Assembly: GCA_022605955.1 (NCBI GenBank)
Contig: JAKCOZ010000661.1
Coordinates: 1-64,000, forward strand
DNA length: 64,000 bases
Source of the DNA: Rallus limicola
Taxonomy: Eukaryota > Chordata > Aves > Gruiformes > Rallidae
Reading direction: 5' to 3'
Under the pieces are notes generated by a model. The model did no database searches. It was not told the origin of the DNA and saw only the letters and a program-made list of their open reading frames with translations. Positions 1 to 11,683 of this stretch are shown here, one piece after another (position 1 is the first letter of the stretch; each line of letters starts with the position of its first letter). The translations under genes were made by a program, and so were the position numbers.

Positions 1-397
1 TTCTTTACTTTGGGAGTTATTGCTGGACGTTTAGCATGTTTTGAACTGCAGTCTGCTAGGGCCGAGAAAAGCACCATAGGAGGTAGCAGGTATGTTCCCT
101 TCTTTCCAGGCAAAGGAAAAGGCTGAGAGCCAAAGTGACAGGGTCTGCTTGTGTGTCCTGTTAGGAGGTTTCAGACAAGCTATGCCTTTCAGTCCTAGCT
201 TCTTTACTTTGGGAGTTATTGCTGGACGTTTAGCATGTTTTGAACTGCAGTCTGCTAGGGCCGAGAAAAGCACCGTAGGAGCTTACAGGCATGTTCCCTC
301 TTTCCAGGCAAAGGAAAAGGCTGAGAGCCAAAGTGACAGGGTCTGCTTGTGTGTCCTGTTAGGAGGTTTCAGACAAGCTATGCCTTTCAGTCCTAGC

Positions 398-595
398 TTC
401 TTTACTTTGGGAGTTATTGCTGGACGTTTAGCATGTTTTGAACTGCAGTCTGCTAGGGCCGAGAAAAGCACCGTAGGAGGTTCCAGGCATGTTCCCTCTT
501 TCCAGGCAAAGGAAAAGGCTGAGAGCCAAAGTGACAGGGTCTGCTTGTGTGTCCTGTTAGGAGGTTTCAGACAAGCTATGCCTTTCAGTCCTAGC
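398..595 (+). repeat. Reference consensus unit, H type
   Basis: This unit is used as the reference for unit coordinates 1-198. Base counts are A 44, C 41, G 56, T 57. CpGs lie at 28-29, 63-64 and 75-76. One CTGCAG (PstI) site lies at 46-51 and appears kept in every copy I inspected. Short dyads are GGCT-GAG-AGCC at 120-130 and TTTCC/GGAAA at 102-106 and 114-118. A 16-nt segment at 77-92 matches 161-176 at 14 of 16 positions. Frame 1 (66 codons) has no stop, and one frame on the opposite strand is also open. Diagnostic sites are 37, 75, 83-87, 91, 99, 108, 127, 142, 163-165 and 190-192. No CENP-B box is present. Many units in 53460-64000 look identical to this one. Confidence 0.95.
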
Positions 596-793
596 TTCTT
601 TACTTTGGGAGTTATTGCTGGACGTTTAGCAAGTTTTGAACTGCAGTCTGCTAGGGCCGAGAAAAGCACCGTAGGAGGTTCCAGGCATGTTCCCTCTTTC
701 CAGGCAAAGGAAAAGGCTGAGAGCCAAAGTGACAGGGTCTGCTTGTGTGTCCTGTTAGGAGGTTTCAGACAAGCTATGCCTTTCAGTCCTAGC

Positions 794-2180
794 TTCTTTA
801 CTTTGGGAGTTATTGCTGGACGTTTAGCATGTTTTGAACTGCAGTCTGCTAGGGCCGAGAAAAAGCACTGTAGGAGGTAGCAGGTATGTTCCTTCTTTCC
901 AGGCAAAGGAAAAGGCTGAGAGCCAAAGTGACAGGGTCTGCTTGTGTGTCCTGTTAGGAGGTTTCAGACAAGCTATGCCTTTCATGCCTAGCTTCTTTAC
1001 TTTGGGAGTTATTGCTGGACGTTTAGCATGTTTTGAACTGCAGTCTGCTAGGGCCGAGAAAAGCACCGTAGGAGGTTCCAGGCATGTTCCCTCTTTCCAT
1101 GCAAAAGAAAAGGCTGAGAGCCAAAGTGACAGGGTCTGCTTGTGTGTCCTGTTAGGAGGTTTCAGACAAGCTATGCCTTTCAGTCCTAGCTTCTTTACTT
1201 TGGGAGTTATTGCTGGACGTTTAGCATGTTTTGAACTGCAGTCTGCTAGGGCCGAGAAAAGCACTGTAGGAGGTAGCAGGTATGTTCCTTCTTTCCAGGC
1301 AAAGGAAAAGGCTGAGAGCCAAAGTGACAGGGTCTGCTTGTGTGTCCTGTTAGGAGGTTTCAGACAAGCTATGCCTTTCAGTCCTAGCTTCTTTACTTTG
1401 GGAGTTATTGCTGGACGTTTAGCATGTTTTGAACTGCAGTCTGCTAGGGCCGAGAAAAGCACCGTAGGAGGTTCCAGGCATGTTCCCTCTTTCCAGGCAA
1501 AGGAAAAGGCTGAGAGCCAAAGTGACAGGGTCTGCTTGTGTGTCCTGTTAGGAGGTTTCAGACAAGCTATGCCTTTCATGCCTAGCTTCTTTACTTTGGG
1601 AGTTATTGCTGGACGTTTAGCATGTTTTGAACTGCAGTCTGCTAGGGCCGAGAAAAGCACTGTAGGAGGTAGCAGGTATGTTCCTTCTTTCCAGGCAAAG
1701 GAAAAGGCTGAGAGCCAAAGTGACAGGGTCTGCTTGTGTGTCCTGTTAGGAGGTTTCAGACAAGCTATGCCTTTCAGTCCTAGCTTCTTTACTTTGGGAG
1801 TTATTGCTGGACGTTTAGCATGTTTTGAACTGCAGTCTGCTAGGGCCGAGAAAAGCACCGTAGGAGGTAGCAGGTATGTTCCTTCTTTCCAGGCAAAGGA
1901 AAAGGCTGAGAGCCAAAGTGACAGGGTCTGCTTGTGTGTCCTGTTAGGAGGTTTCAGACAAGCTATGCCTTTCAGTCCTAGCTTCTTTACTTTGGGAGTT
2001 ATTGCTGGACGTTTAGCATGTTTTGAACTGCAGTCTGCTAGGGCCGAGAAAAGCACCGTAGGAGGTTCCAGGCATGTTCCCTCTTTCCAGGCAAAGGAAA
2101 AGGCTGAGAGCCAAAGTGACAGGGTCTGCTTGTGTGTCCTGTTAGGAGGTTTCAGACAAGCTATGCCTTTCATGCCTAGC
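794..2180 (+). repeat. 7-unit higher-order repeat, first copy
   Basis: Unit types in order are Y, Hq, Y, H, Y, Y, H, where Hq is an H unit with ccatgcaaaag at 104-114. Length is 1387 bp, because the first unit has an extra A at 860-864. The preceding unit (596) carries the rare T37A change (gcaagtttt), which also precedes the copies at 2775 and 11684. The shared order and flanking marker point to block-wise copying. Confidence 0.85.
1191..1388 (+). repeat. Representative Y-type unit
   Basis: The Y sub-type differs from H at five linked bases between unit positions 75 and 99: C75T, the TCC to AGC pair at 85-87, C91T and C99T. A common sub-form also has T84G (gggagcagg), often together with GTC to ATC at 142-144. 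Y units make up about half of the first 7 kb (16 of 31 between 794 and 6931). They are rare at the right end (7 of 53 after 53460). Confidence 0.9.
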
Positions 2181-2378
2181 TTCTTTACTTTGGGAGTTAT
2201 TGCTGGACGTTTAGCATGTTTTGAACTGCAGTCTGCTAGGGCCTAGAAAAGCACCCTAGAAGGTTCCAGGCATGTTCCCTCTTTCCAGGCAAAGGAAAAG
2301 GCTGAGAGCCAAAGTGACAGGGTCTGCTTGTGTGTCCTGTTAGGAGGTTTCAGACAAGCTATGCCTTTCAGTCCTAGC
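2181..2378 (+). repeat. TAG-marked unit, copy 1
   Basis: H unit with ggcctagaaaagcaccctag in place of ggccgagaaaagcaccgtag, and A in place of G at unit position 80 (ctagaagg). The changes G64T and G76C occur together only in three units of the window. This copy and the one at 9110 share the third change as well. Confidence 0.9.
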
Positions 2379-2774
2379 TTCTTTACTTTGGGAGTTATTG
2401 CTGGACGTTTAGCATGTTTTGAACTGCAGTCTGCTAGGGCCGAGAAAAGCACCGTAGGAGGTTCCAGGCATGTTCCCTCTTTCCAGGCAAAGGAAAAGGC
2501 TGAGAGCCAAAGTGACAGGGTCTGCTTGTGTGTCCTGTTAGGAGGTTTCAGACAAGCTATGCCCTTCAGTCCTAGCTTCTTTACTTTGGGAGTTATTGCT
2601 GGACGTTTAGCAAGTTTTGAACTGCAGTCTGCTAGGGCCGAGAAAAGCACCGTAGGAGGTTCCAGGCATGTTCCCTCTTTCCAGGCAAAGGAAAAGGCTG
2701 AGAGCCAAAGTGACAGGGTCTGCTTGTGTGTCCTGTTAGGAGGTTTCAGACAAGCTATGCCTTTCATGCCTAGC

Positions 2775-5700
2775 TTCTTTACTTTGGGAGTTATTGCTGG
2801 ACGTTTAGCATGTTTTGAACTGCAGTCTGCTAGGGCCGAGAAAAGCACTGTAGGAGGTAGCAGGTATGTTCCTTCTTTCCAGGCAAAGGAAAAGGCTGAG
2901 AGCCAAAGTGACAGGGTCTGCTTGTGTGTCCTGTTAGGAGGTTTCAGACAAGCTATGCCTTTCAGTCCTAGCTTCTTTACTTTGGGAGTTATTGCTGGAC
3001 GTTTAGCATGTTTTGAACTGCAGTCTGCTAGGGCCGAGAAAAGCACCGTAGGAGGTTCCAGGCATGTTCCCTCTTTCCATGCAAAAGAAAAGGCTGAGAG
3101 CCAAAGTGACAGGGTCTGCTCGTGTGTCCTGTTAGGAGGTTTCAGACAAGCTATGCCTTTCAGTCCTAGCTTCTTTACTTTGGGAGTTATTGCTGGACGT
3201 TTAGCATGTTTTGAACTGCAGTCTGCTAGGGCCGAGAAAAGCACTGTAGGAGGTAGCAGGTATGTTCCTTCTTTCCAGGCAAAGGAAAAGGCTGAGAGCC
3301 AAAGTGACAGGGTCTGCTTGTGTGTCCTGTTAGGAGGTTTCAGACAAGCTATGCCTTTCAGTCCTAGCTTCTTTACTTTGGGAGTTATTGCTGGACGTTT
3401 AGCATGTTTTGAACTGCAGTCTGCTAGGGCCGAGAAAAGCACCGTAGGAGGTTCCAGGCATGTTCCCTCTTTCCAGGCAAAGGAAAAGGCTGAGAGCCAA
3501 AGTGACAGGGTCTGCTTGTGTGTCCTGTTAGGAGGTTTCAGACAAGCTATGCCTTTCATGCCTAGCTTCTTTACTTTGGGAGTTATTGCTGGACGTTTAG
3601 CATGTTTTGAACTGCAGTCTGCTAGGCCGAGAAAAGCACTGTAGGAGGTAGCAGGTATGTTCCTTCTTTCCAGGCAAAGGAAAAGGCTGAGAGCCAAAGT
3701 GACAGGGTCTGCTTGTGTGTCCTGTTAGGAGGTTTCAGACAAGCTATGCCTTTCAGTCCTAGCTTCTTTACTTTGGGAGTTATTGCTGGACGTTTAGCAT
3801 GTTTTGAACTGCAGTCTGCTAGGGCCGAGAAAAGCACTGTAGGAGGTAGCAGGTATGTTCCTTCTTTCCAGGCAAAGGAAAAGGCTGAGAGCCAAAGTGA
3901 CAGGGTCCTGCTTGTGTGTCCTGTTAGGAGGTTTCAGACAAGCTATGCCTTTCAGTCCTAGCTTCTTTACTTTGGGAGTTATTGCTGGACGTTTAGCATG
4001 TTTTGAACTGCAGTCTGCTAGGGCCGAGAAAAGCACCGTAGGAGGTTCCAGGCATGTTCCTTCTTTCCAGGCAAAGGAAAAGGCTGAGAGCCAAAGTGAC
4101 AGGGTCTGCTTGTGTGTCCTGTTAGGAGGTTTCAGACAAGCTATGCCTTTCATGCCTAGCTTCTTTACTTTGGGAGTTATTGCTGGACGTTTAGCATGTT
4201 TTGAACTGCAGTCTGCTAGGGCCGAGAAAAGCACTGTAGGAGGTAGCAGGTATGTTCCTTCTTTCCAGGCAAAGGAAAAGGCTGAGAGCCAAAGTGACAG
4301 GGTCTGCTTGTGTGTCCTGTTAGGAGGTTTCAGACAAGCTATGCCTTTCATGCCTAGCTTCTTTACTTTGGGAGTTATTGCTGGACGTTTAGCATGTTTT
4401 GAACTGCAGTCTGCTAGGGCCGAGAAAAGCACCGTAGGAGGTTCCAGGCATGTTCCCTCTTTCCATGCAAAAGAAAAGGCTGAGAGCCAAAGTGACAGGG
4501 TCTGCTTGTGTGTCCTGTTAGGAGGTTTCAGACAAGCTATGCCTTTCAGTCCTAGCTTCTTTACTTTGGGAGTTATTGCTGGACGTTTAGCATGTTTTGA
4601 ACTGCAGTCTGCTAGGGCCGAGAAAAGCACTGTAGGAGGTAGCAGGTATGTTCCTTCTTTCCAGGCAAAGGAAAAGGCTGAGAGCCAAAGTGACAGGGTC
4701 TGCTTGTGTGTCCTGTTAGGAGGTTTCAGACAAGCTATGCCTTTCAGTCCTAGCTTCTTTACTTTGGGAGTTATTGCTGGACGTTTAGCATGTTTTGAAC
4801 TGCAGTCTGCTAGGGCCGAGAAAAGCACCGTAGGAGGTTCCAGGCATGTTCCCTCTTTCCAGGCAAAGGAAAAGGCTGAGAGCCAAAGTGACAGGGTCTG
4901 CTTGTGTGTCCTGTTAGGAGGTTTCAGACAAGCTATGCCTTTCAGTCCTAGCTTCTTTACTTTGGGAGTTATTGCTGGACGTTTAGCATGTTTGAACTGC
5001 AGTCTGCTAGGGCCGAGAAAAGCACTGTAGGAGGTAGCAGGTATGTTCCTTCTTTCCAGGCAAAGGAAAAGGCTGAGAGCCAAAGTGACAGGGTCTGCTT
5101 GTGTGTCCTGTTAGGAGGTTTCAGACAAGCTATGCCTTTCAGTCCTAGCTTCTTTACTTTGGGAGTTATTGCTGGACGTTTAGCATGTTTTGAACTGCAG
5201 TCTGCTAGGGCCGAGAAAAGCACTGTAGGAGGTAGCAGGTATGTTCCTTCTTTCCAGGCAAAGGAAAAGGCTGAGAGCCAAAGTGACAGGGTCTGCTTGT
5301 GTGTCCTGTTAGGAGGTTTCAGACAAGCTATGCCTTTCAGTCCTAGCTTCTTTACTTTGGGAGTTATTGCTGGACGTTTAGCATGTTTTGAACTGCAGTC
5401 TGCTAGGGCCGAGAAAAGCACCGTAGGAGGTTCCAGGCATGTTCCCTCTTTCCAGGCAAAGGAAAAGGCTGAGAGCCAAAGTGACAGGGTCTGCTTGTGT
5501 GTCCTGTTAGGAGGTTTCAGACAAGCTATGCCTTTCAGTCCTAGCTTCTTTACTTTGGGAGTTATTGCTGGACGTTTAGCATGTTTTGAACTGCAGTCTG
5601 CTAGGGCCGAGAAAAGCACTGTAGGAGGTAGCAGGTATGTTCCTTCTTTCCAGGCAAAGGAAAAGGCTGAGAGCCAAAGTGACAGGGTCTGCTTGTGTGT

Positions 5701-6931
5701 CCTGTTAGGAGGTTTCAGACAAGCTATGCCTTTCATGCCTAGCTTCTTTACTTTGGGAGTTATTGCTGGACGTTTAGCATGTTTTGAACTGCAGTCTGCT
5801 AGGGCCGAGAAAAGCACCGTAGGAGGTTCCAGGCATGTTCCCTCTTTCCATGCAAAAGAAAAGGCTGAGAGCCAAAGTGACAGGGTCTGCTTGTGTGTCC
5901 TGTTAGGAGGTTTCAGACAAGCTATGCCTTTCAGTCCTAGCTTCTTTACTTTGGGAGTTATTGCTGGACGTTTAGCATGTTTTGAACTGCAGTCTGCTAG
6001 GGCCGAGAAAAGCACTGTAGGAGGTAGCAGGTATGTTCCTTCTTTCCAGGCAAAGGAAAAGGCTGAGAGCCAAAGTGACAGGGTCTGCTTGTGTGTCCTG
6101 TTAGGAGGTTTCAGACAAGCTATGCCTTTCAGTCCTAGCTTCTTTACTTTGGGAGTTATTGCTGGACGTTTAGCATGTTTTGAACTGCAGTCTGCTAGGG
6201 CCGAGAAAAGCACCGTAGGAGGTTCCAGGCATGTTCCCTCTTTCCAGGCAAAGGAAAAGGCTGAGAGCCAAAGTGACAGGGTCTGCTTGTGTGTCCTGTT
6301 AGGAGGTTTCAGACAAGCTATGCCTTTCATGCCTAGCTTCTTTACTTTGGGAGTTATTGCTGGACGTTTAGCATGTTTTGAACTGCAGTCTGCTAGGGCC
6401 GAGAAAAGCACTGTAGGAGGTAGCAGGTATGTTCCTTCTTTCCAGGCAAAGGAAAAGGCTGAGAGCCAAAGTGACAGGGTCTGCTTGTGTGTCCTGTTAG
6501 GAGGTTTCAGACAAGCTATGCCTTTCAGTCCTAGCTTCTTTACTTTGGGAGTTATTGCTGGACGTTTAGCATGTTTTGAACTGCAGTCTGCTAGGGCCGA
6601 GAAAAGCACTGTAGGAGGTAGCAGGTATGTTCCTTCTTTCCAGGCAAAGGAAAAGGCTGAGAGCCAAAGTGACAGGGTCTGCTTGTGTGTCCTGTTAGGA
6701 GGTTTCAGACAAGCTATGCCTTTCAGTCCTAGCTTCTTTACTTTGGGAGTTATTGCTGGACGTTTAGCATGTTTTGAACTGCAGTCTGCTAGGGCCGAGA
6801 AAAGCACCGTAGGAGGTTCCAGGCATGTTCCCTCTTTCCAGGCAAAGGAAAAGGCTGAGAGCCAAAGTGACAGGGTCTGCTTGTGTGTCCTGTTATAAGG
6901 TTTCAGACAAGCTATGCCTTTCAGTCCTAGC
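2775..6931 (+). repeat. Three tandem copies of the 7-unit higher-order repeat
   Basis: Copies lie at 2775-4160, 4161-5545 and 5546-6931, each with type order Y-Hq-Y-H-Y-Y-H. Hq units start at 2973, 4359 and 5744. Expected length is 1386 bp; single-base indels give 1386, 1385 and 1386. Junction triplets (AGT or ATG) are not fully conserved between copies, so point conversion has gone on inside the blocks. The last unit ends with TTATAAGG near 6894 instead of TTAGGAGG. Confidence 0.85.
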
Positions 6932-8119
6932 TTCTTTACTTTGGGAGTTATTGCTGGACGTTTAGCATGTTTTGAACTGCAGTCTGCTAGGGCCGAGAAA
7001 AGCACCGTAGGAGGTTCCAGGCATGTTCCCTCTTTCCAGGCAAAGGAAAAGGCTGAGAGCCAAAGTGACAGGGTCTGCTTGTGTGTCCTGTTAGGAGGTT
7101 TCAGACAAGCTATGCCTTTCATGCCTAGCTTCTTTACTTTGGGAGTTATTGCTGGACGTTTAGCATGTTTTGAACTGCAGTCTGCTAGGGCCGAGAAAAG
7201 CACCGTAGGAGGTTCCAGGCATGTTCCCTCTTTCCAGGCAAAGGAAAAGGCTGAGAGCCAAAGTGACAGGGTCTGCTTGTGTGTCCTGTTAGGAGGTTTC
7301 AGACAAGCTATGCCTTTCATGCCTAGCTTCTTTACTTTGGGAGTTATTGCTGGACGTTTAGCATGTTTTGAACTGCAGTCTGCTAGGGCCGAGAAAAGCA
7401 CCATAGGAGGTAGCAGGTATGTTCCTTCTTTCCAGGCAAAGGAAAAGGCTGAGAGCCAAAGTGACAGGGTCTGCTTGTGTGTCCTGTTAGGAGGTTTCAG
7501 ACAAGCTATGCCTTTCAGTCCTAGCTTCTTTACTTTGGGAGTTATTGCTGGACGTTTAGCATGTTTTGAACTGCAGTCTGCTAGGGCCGAGAAAAGCACC
7601 GTAGGAGCTTCCAGGCATGTTCCCTCTTTCCAGGCAAAGGAAAAGGCTGAGAGCCAAAGTGACAGGGTCTGCTTGTGTGTCCTGTTAGGAGGTTTCAGAC
7701 AAGCTATGCCTTTCATGCCTAGCTTCTTTACTTTGGGAGTTATTGCTGGACGTTTAGCATGTTTTGAACTGCAGTCTGCTAGGGCCGAGAAAAGCACTGT
7801 AGGAGGTTCCAGGCATGTTCCCTCTTTCCAGGCAAAGGAAAAGGCTGAGAGCCAAAGTGACAGGGTCTGCTTGTGTGTCCTGTTAGGAGGTTTCAGACAA
7901 GCTATGCCTTTCAGTCCTAGCTTCTTTACTTTGGGAGTTATTGCTGGACGTTTAGCAAGTTTTGAACTGCAGTCTGCTAGGGCCGAGAAAAGCACCGTAG
8001 GAGGTTCCAGGCATGTTCCCTCTTTCCAGGCAAAGGAAAAGGCTGAGAGCCAAAGTGACAGGGTCTGCTTGTGTGTCCTGTTAGGAGGTTTCAGACAAGC
8101 TATGCCTTTCAGTCCTAGC

Positions 8120-9505
8120 TTCTTTACTTTGGGAGTTATTGCTGGACGTTTAGCATGTTTTGAACTGCAGTCTGCTAGGGCCGAGAAAAGCACTGTAGGA
8201 GGTAGCAGGTATGTTCCTTCTTTCCAGGCAAAGGAAAAGGCTGAGAGCCAAAGTGACAGGGTCTGCTTGTGTGTCCTGTTAGGAGGTTTCAGACAAGCTA
8301 TGCCTTTCAGTCCTAGCTTCTTTACTTTGGGAGTTATTGCTGGACGTTTAGCATGTTTTGAACTGCAGTCTGCTAGGGCCGAGAAAAGCACCGTAGGAGG
8401 TTCCAGGCATGTTCCCTCTTTCCAGGCAAAGGAAAAGGCTGAGAGCCAAAGTGACAGGGTCTGCTTGTGTGTCCTGTTAGGAGGTTTCAGACAAGCTATG
8501 CCTTTCATGCCTAGCTTCTTTACTTTGGGAGTTATTGCTGGACGTTTAGCATGTTTTGAACTGCAGTCTGCTAGGGCCGAGAAAAGCACTGTAGGAGGTA
8601 GCAGGTATGTTCCTTCTTTCCAGGCAAAGGAAAAGGCTGAGAGCCAAAGTGACAGGGTCTGCTTGTGTGTCCTGTTAGGAGGTTTCAGACAAGCTATGCC
8701 TTTCAGTCCTAGCTTCTTTACTTTGGGAGTTATTGCTGGACGTTTAGCATGTTTTGAACTGCAGTCTGCTAGGGCCGAGAAAAGCACTGTAGGAGGTAGC
8801 AGGTATGTTCCTTCTTTCCAGGCAAAGGAAAAGGCTGAGAGCCAAAGTGACAGGGTCTGCTTGTGTGTCCTGTTAGGAGGTTTCAGACAAGCTATGCCTT
8901 TCAGTCCTAGCTTCTTTACTTTGGGAGTTATTGCTGGACGTTTAGCATGTTTTGAACTGCAGTCTGCTAGGGCCGAGAAAAGCACCGTAGGAGGTTCCAG
9001 GCATGTTCCCTCTTTCCAGGCAAAGGAAAAGGCTGAGAGCCAAAGTGACAGGGTCTGCTTGTGTGTCCTGTTAGGAGGTTTCAGACAAGCTATGCCTTTC
9101 ATGCCTAGCTTCTTTACTTTGGGAGTTATTGCTGGACGTTTAGCATGTTTTGAACTGCAGTCTGCTAGGGCCTAGAAAAGCACCCTAGAAGGTTCCAGGC
9201 ATGTTCCCTCTTTCCAGGCAAAGGAAAAGGCTGAGAGCCAAAGTGACAGGGTCTGCTTGTGTGTCCTGTTAGGAGGTTTCAGACAAGCTATGCCTTTCAG
9301 TCCTAGCTTCTTTACTTTGGGAGTTATTGCTGGACGTTTAGCATGTTTTGAACTGCAGTCTGCTAGGGCCGAGAAAAGCACCGTAGGAGGTTCCAGGCAT
9401 GTTCCCTCTTTCCAGGCAAAGGAAAAGGCTGAGAGCCAAAGTGACAGGGTCTGCTTGTGTGTCCTGTTAGGAGGTTTCAGACAAGCTATGCCCTTCATGC
9501 CTAGC
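8120..9505 (+). repeat. Variant 7-unit block ending with TAG-marked unit and H
   Basis: Type order is Y-H-Y-Y-H-(TAG unit)-H. The same order occurs at 1191-2576 and 15643-17028. A T37A unit (7922) precedes it, as it precedes the 7-unit repeats. Compared with 596-2576 the Hq-Y pair is missing, which suggests a two-unit deletion by unequal exchange. Confidence 0.75.
9110..9307 (+). repeat. TAG-marked unit, copy 2
   Basis: Same three linked changes as the unit at 2181, 35 units downstream. It is followed by an H unit (9308), as copy 1 is (2379). It marks the boundary between the Y-rich region and the Q-containing region. Confidence 0.9.
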
Positions 9506-10891
9506 TTCTTTACTTTGGGAGTTATTGCTGGACGTTTAGCATGTTTTGAACTGCAGTCTGCTAGGGCCGAGAAAAGCACTGTAGGAGGTAGCAAGTATGT
9601 TCCTTCTTTCCAGGCAAAGGAAAAGGCTGAGAGCCAAAGTGACAGGGTCTGCTTGTGTGTCCTGTTAGGAGGTTTCAGACAAGCTATGCCTTTCAGTCCT
9701 AGCTTCTTTACTTTGGGAGTTATTGCTGGACGTTTAGCATGTTTTGAACTGCAGTCTGCTAGGGCCGAGAAAAGCACTGTAGGAGGGAGCAGGTATGTTC
9801 CTTCTTTCCAGGCAAAGGAAAAGGCTGAGAGCCAAAGTGACAGGATCTGCTTGTGTGTCCTGTTAGGAGGTTTCAGACAAGCTATGCCTTTCAGTCCTAG
9901 CTTCTTTACTTTGGGAGTTATTGCTGGACGTTTAGCATGTTTTGAACTGCAGTCTGCTAGGGCCGAGAAAAGCACCGTAGGAGGTTCCAGGCATGTTCCC
10001 TCTTTCCAGGCAAAGGAAAAGGCTGAGAGCCAAAGTGACAGGGTCTGCTTGTGTGTCCTGTTAGGAGGTTTCAGACAAGCTATGCCTTTCAGTCCTAGCT
10101 TCTTTACTTTGGGAGTTATTGCTGGACGTTTAGCATGTTTTGAACTGCAGTCTGCTAGGGCCGAGAAAAGCACCGTAGGAGGTTCCAGGCATGTTCCCTC
10201 TTTCCAGGCAAAGGAAAAGGCTGAGAGCCAAAGTGACAGGGTCTGCTTGTGTGTCCTGTTAGGAGGTTTCAGACAAGCTATGCCTTTCAGTCCTAGCTTC
10301 TTTACTTTGGGAGTTATTGCTGGACGTTTAGCATGTTTTGAACTGCAGTCTGCTAGGGCCGAGAAAAGCACCGTAGGAGCTTCCAGGCAGGTTTCTTCTT
10401 TCCAGGCAAAGGAAAAGGCTGAGAGCCAAAGTGACAGGGTCTGCTTGTGTGTCCTGTTAGGAGGTTTCAGACAAGCTATGCCTTTCATGCCTAGCTTCTT
10501 TACTTTGGGAGTTATTGCTGGACGTTTAGCATGTTTTGAACTGCAGTCTGCTAGGGCCGAGAAAAGCACCGTAGGAGGTTCCAGGCATGTTCCCTCTTTC
10601 CAGGCAAAGGAAAAGGCTGAGAGCCAAAGTGACAGGGTCTGCTTGTGTGTCCTGTTAGGAGGTTTCAGACAAGCTATGCCTTTCATGCCTAGCTTCTTTA
10701 CTTTGGGAGTTATTGCTGGACGTTTAGCATGTTTTGAACTGCAGTCTGCTAGGGCCGAGAAAAGCACCGTAGGAGGTTCCAGGCAGGTTTCTTCTTTCCA
10801 GGCAAAGGAAAAGGCTGAGAGCCAAAGTGACAGGGTCTGCTTGTGTGTCCTGTTAGGAGGTTTCAGACAAGCTATGCCTTTCATGCCTAGC
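9308..10891 (+). repeat. 8-unit higher-order repeat with Q units, copy 1
   Basis: Type order is H, Y, Y-ATC, H, H, A/Q, H, Q, eight units or 1584 bp. The third unit combines gggagcagg with ggatctgc (GTC to ATC at 142-144). The same order recurs at 13664-15247. The second unit in each copy is preceded by atgcccttc, a rare C that supports common descent. After this copy, 10892-11485 repeats only the Y-ATC, H, H part and then joins a region-1-like segment. Confidence 0.8.
10298..10495 (+). repeat. Representative Q-type unit
   Basis: The Q sub-type reads caggcaggtttcttc where H has caggcatgttccctc, usually with G83C. Only eight copies are seen, all between 10.3 and 19.4 kb. Their unit starts are 10298, 10694, 14654, 15050, 17623, 18019, 18811 and 19207. 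A half-converted form (catgtttcttc) occurs alone near 44440. This sub-type marks the 6- and 8-unit higher-order repeats of region 2. Confidence 0.88.
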
Positions 10892-11683
10892 TTCTTTACT
10901 TTGGGAGTTATTGCTGGACGTTTAGCATGTTTTGAACTGCAGTCTGCTAGGGCCGAGAAAAGCACTGTAGGAGGGAGCAGGTATGTTCCTTCTTTCCAGG
11001 CAAAGGAAAAGGCTGAGAGCCAAAGTGACAGGATCTGCTTGTGTGTCCTGTTAGGAGGTTTCAGACAAGCTATGCCTTTCAGTCCTAGCTTCTTTACTTT
11101 GGGAGTTATTGCTGGACGTTTAGCATGTTTTGAACTGCAGTCTGCTAGGGCCGAGAAAAGCACCGTAGGAGGTTCCAGGCATGTTCCCTCTTTCCAGGCA
11201 AAGGAAAAGGCTGAGAGCCAAAGTGACAGGGTCTGCTTGTGTGTCCTGTTAGGAGGTTTCAGACAAGCTATGCCTTTCAGTCCTAGCTTCTTTACTTTGG
11301 GAGTTATTGCTGGACGTTTAGCATGTTTTGAACTGCAGTCTGCTAGGGCCGAGAAAAGCACCGTAGGAGGTTCCAGGCATGTTCCCTCTTTCCAGGCAAA
11401 GGAAAAGGCTGAGAGCCAAAGTGACAGGGTCTGCTTGTGTGTCCTGTTAGGAGGTTTCAGACAAGCTATGCCTTTCAGTCCTAGCTTCTTTACTTTGGGA
11501 GTTATTGCTGGACGTTTAGCAAGTTTTGAACTGCAGTCTGCTAGGGCCGAGAAAAGCACCGTAGGAGGTTCCAGGCATGTTCCCTCTTTCCAGGCAAAGG
11601 AAAAGGCTGAGAGCCAAAGTGACAGGGTCTGCTTGTGTGTCCTGTTAGGAGGTTTCAGACAAGCTATGCCTTTCATGCCTAGC

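Noticed and set aside
5..90. Constraint in the plus frame because TCC to AGC keeps serine and several H/Y changes are silent
   Set aside because: Other frequent diagnostic changes alter the residue (AGT/ATG/CGT, CAT/TAT, GGT/GCT, TGT/AGT), and 13 stops occur. The silent pairs are better explained as linked markers copied together.
6891..6900. TTATAAGG (also near 26293, 42727, 48073 and 49855) as a TATA-like promoter element
   Set aside because: It is a two-base variant of TTAGGAGG in five scattered units, with no other promoter feature and no gene downstream.
4969..9102. Giant antisense open frames (also 9172-15576, 31141-40464, 40421-47989 and 53351-62245) as repeat-protein genes
   Set aside because: They exist only because the satellite period is a multiple of three and one antisense frame has no stop. 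They start and stop at random point changes or 1-bp indels. They have no promoter, start context, domain or unique ends, and fully overlap equally long plus-strand frames.
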